Below, one piece after another: positions 61,201 to 64,000 of a stretch of 64,000 bases of DNA (within the stretch, counting starts at the first letter, position 1; every line of letters begins with the position of its first letter). The notes beneath the pieces are model-generated. The model did not search any database. It was not told the origin of the DNA and worked only from the letters and a program-made list of their open reading frames with translations. Origin of the DNA: Prinia subflava (Eukaryota; Chordata; Aves; Passeriformes; Cisticolidae); NCBI RefSeq assembly GCF_021018805.1, contig NC_086247.1, forward strand, positions 93,046,140 through 93,110,139. Direction: 5' to 3'. Both the position numbers and the translations under genes were made by a program.

Positions 61201-64000
61201 AACATCCTAGGCACTCTATGCCATGTGTGGACAACTGAGGTCCTCAGAGTTCACATTACTGAAGAGATGAGAAAAAATTTGTTTAATGCATTACAGGATG
61301 TATGATATATATTAGTTACTAAGCTCTATAGACAGTCAAAGTCTTCTGGGAGTCAGTATGCTTTGTAGACAGCTCCAGATGGAAGCACACAGACACAACA
61401 GGTGCCACCTGAGGCATCCTGGAATCTGAAACTTTCCCATGGGGCTGAATGTTCAGAGCTACAAAAAACATTCCCTCCCCGCCCCCCAACACACACATTT
61501 TGTGAATTTGCAGTGGGATGCCCTTGGGCATCTAAAACGACACTGTGTTGAGGTGGCTGGATCTCAGTGCACAGCTCATCCTCAGGAGAGCTCAGGTGTC
61601 TGAACTGGGAATTGCCCAGAGGATCCTGACTGTGGCTGTGTAGTTCAAAGGATGACACAGTGGCAGTATTACATCATGCCCCTGAGACGCCCTCCATCTC
61701 CGCACCCTCAAGGAAGTGCTCTGTCTTCCTGGATTTCTCAGCAATTGTTCTGATAAGGACAGAGGTAGCAGCTTGTCTCTGGTCCCCAGCTTACCACAGA
61801 GATTGGTGTCATGGAATCCTTTTCTAAAGTTTCTAAAAAAAAGTTTCTAACTTTTCTAAAGTGCAGTCCTTCTCATGGACCAGAGGAGCATTCTTCTGTC
61901 TCTCTCCCCACTGCCTTGTTCAACTGCAGACCACTCTTTATCTTCCCACTCCATTCAGCTTCCTGGACTCCTGCCCCAAAACATTTCCCCCTGGACTCTT
62001 TACCAGTTGAAGTCAGAAGAAGGTCAGCTCACAGTGTAAATGTTTACATAATAAACTTTGCTCTTTCTATACTTGAAGATAACTCTCCATGTTTTTAACC
62101 TCCCAGTGAACCTCGTGATAGTGGTAGGAAGTCTGTTTTCTCAGTGAGCCCTAGAAAAAAAGAAGAGGAGTATGTATGTCAGGCTGTTTTAGAGAGCCTG
62201 TGAGCTGGGGCAAACCACTACCTCAGGCATCACTGTCAGACAGACTATTTTCCAATTCTCCTGTCCTAGGAAATCTGATTATTTGTGTCTTGAGGTTTGT
62301 GGTGTTTGATGCCTTTGTTTAAATTCTTCCTCCTGGAGTCCTGTGATGTTGTTTTTCATTGAAAAATAAATTAACTTCTTAGCCTTTACTATACTATAGA
62401 AAAACTGGAAGACCTGAAACTCAGATGTTCAAAGTTTCAAAAGGAGATTGAAGATACAAGTTAGTTGTTAAGATTTTGTGAAGGGCAGACAAGAGGTGGA
62501 GAAGACTGAGTCAAAATTTTAGAAATTGGCAAGGTATATATTTTCCTCATACTTTTTTTTTCCCCTGCCAAGTCTATACAACTTCTCTCTTTTATTTTTT
62601 TAATAGAAATACATTAAATAATGTAAATATTTCTGTGTTCCATTTTCCAGACTTTTGTTTTCCTGTCTCTGAAACCATCTTGCTTTTGTTTTGCTTTTGT
62701 TTTTGTTTTCTTTCTTCTGTTTTGTTTTTGCCTTGAACATCATAGTAAAGAATATATTCAAGGTGAGATTTGAAAACAGATAATGTGTAAGTGCTGTTGC
62801 TGTTGACAGGAAGTCTCTTGTATGTGAAGGGCAGCATAAGATAGAACTTAGTTTTTTTTCAGTTTCCAAACAAGTGGCAGATAGAGCTGGTATCTCATAC
62901 TTAAGGGAAGTAGAATTTGACACAATATTAAAACAAAGATGAGGGATTTGGGGCTCAGGATGGAAGACTACATTTAAGCACAGTGAGATTCTGTATAGCT
63001 GTTTACTGACTTGGTAATGTGAGAAGGAAAACTTGGGAAGCAAAAAAGAGGAGTCAGGTTCTCCCCAGAAGACAGGCTAACAGCAATGAAAAATTACTGT
63101 AAGAACAAAAGAGCATCTGGAGGCTCACTTGTGAACAGCTACCCTGGCAAGGCACTCTGGGTGGTGGGGAGAGGGCTCAGAGAAAACAGAGGGCATGCAG
63201 GAGGGACTCCCTGCTCGTGCATTGAGCTCATTCTGCAGAGGCACACTCATGGAATTCTCTGTTCTGCTGACTGGGTAGATAAAATCAGGATTTGTGCTTC
63301 CAAGTCTGCCCTTCCAGCACTTCCCTTGAACACTATATTCATGCAGACACAGGTGAAACAAAGACAAAGAAGCCTATGCATATTTGTATTTGTATATGGA
63401 TAAATCTATTTTGAGTTATCATGGGTAAGCAGGATGTCCATTTTAGTTTTCTGTGATTTATAGGGGGATTTTTGCATAAAAAGAAACACTCTTTCTGTAA
63501 ATTGCTATACGTTTCCTTTGGGGAAGGCTAAATCAACCATATTAATTCAGCTAAATTTAGATTTTTGTGATAAATGATGGAAATATGTTTTAAATTCTCA
63601 TAGGAAATCTATCCAACAGTCTTGTGATAGTCAAATGGACAAATAAAAAAACTTTAGTTGAAGCTGAATAAAAGTCAGTCCATCATTACAGGGTAATATA
63701 GTGACAAAAAATGGAAAATAAATGTGCTTATTTTGAGAAGTTACTATTAATCAGCAGTAGAGGTAGAAACATTTCTCTGAAGAGGGTACTGAAAGAAGTT
63801 AGGTTGAATGGAAACATATGCTGAACAGGTTGAAGCAAATCAAAGACTTTAAACAAAAAAAGAAAGAACTGTAATAAAGCCACAGGGGATTTCTGCCCTT
63901 CTCGACTCTAAATGTTTTTTCAGACCCTATGGTTTTTTACTACATCATCTCTTCTGTATGTGGCAATGCAAAACCTAAAGGAAAATGTGATACTTCTGTG
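58296..64000. other. Unique AT-rich block to the window end
   Basis: No gene, RNA or transposon is supported. Low-complexity spots include a GA-rich stretch at about 59658-59683, T/TTTG-rich tracts at about 60239-60296 and 62680-62731, and a locally repeated TTTCTAAA phrase at 61818-61860. The 147-codon minus-strand frame at 62600-63043 runs over the TTTG tract and has no domain. Confidence 0.5.
61818..61860. repeat. Short imperfect TTTCTAAA repeats
   Basis: TTTTCTAAAGTTTCTAAAAA, then AAAGTTTCTAACTTTTCTAA, give four imperfect copies of TTTCTAA within about 43 bases. This is a small slippage-type repeat with no visible function. Confidence 0.6.

Noticed and set aside
1..64000. CRISPR arrays, bacterial operons, tRNA or rRNA genes
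   Set aside because: None seen. The spaced-repeat pattern of CRISPR is absent, the repeats present are microsatellites, and the retroelement content is vertebrate.

Overview
This window looks like non-coding nuclear DNA from a bird. Two signs support this. First, it carries 3' ends of CR1 retroposons, recognisable by their coding tail and the terminal ATTCTATGATTCT-type octamer repeats. Second, it carries endogenous-retrovirus LTRs of types I recall from bird genomes. The rest is AT-rich, mostly single-copy DNA with simple-sequence tracts and no bacterial-type gene organisation. I could not identify a single host protein-coding exon, tRNA or rRNA. The open reading frames are short (at most 167 codons, and the two longest are the two readings of one hexanucleotide repeat). 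The window is therefore most likely a gene desert or part of a very long intron, possibly near an unrecognised promoter at about 3.5 kb.

Layout. 1-2.1 kb: unique DNA, an ancient MIR-type SINE (about 1577-1732) and a CR1 3' tail (about 2060-2120). 2.9-3.7 kb: a CpG-dense patch followed by a TATA-like box, the only promoter-like candidate outside the LTRs. 3.7-10.7 kb: AT-rich unique DNA with homopolymers and a GCATGC motif cluster near 10.0 kb. 10.73-10.92 kb: a 185-bp solo LTR. 11-31 kb: unique DNA with a perfect 26-bp palindrome (21.86 kb), a 178-nt tract made almost only of G and T (26.5 kb) and (AT)n/T30 (28.2 kb). 31.2 kb: a second MIR. 37.53-37.70 kb: 28 perfect copies of a CCCTCT hexamer. 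39.57-40.22 kb: one CR1 inserted inside another. 46.9 kb: CR1 tail. 48.34-48.94 kb: minus-strand ERVL-type solo LTR. 53.2 kb: (AAAC)n. 54.0-54.7 kb: plus-strand LTR with a duplicated hairpin unit. 56.1 kb: CR1 tail. 57.41-57.82 kb: minus-strand solo LTR with a flanking target-site duplication and a GC-rich terminal hairpin. 58.0-58.3 kb: minus-strand CR1. 58.3-64 kb: unique AT-rich DNA.

The elements do not form a working genetic system. All retroelements are truncated, solo or decayed, and none has intact coding capacity. I found no previously undescribed biological system. The most checkable points are the nested and internally deleted CR1, the solo LTR with its duplication, the perfect hexamer array with strong G-quadruplex potential on the minus strand, the CpG/TATA patch and the everted AGGTCA palindrome. 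Family assignments come from recognising consensus sequences by memory, without a database search.
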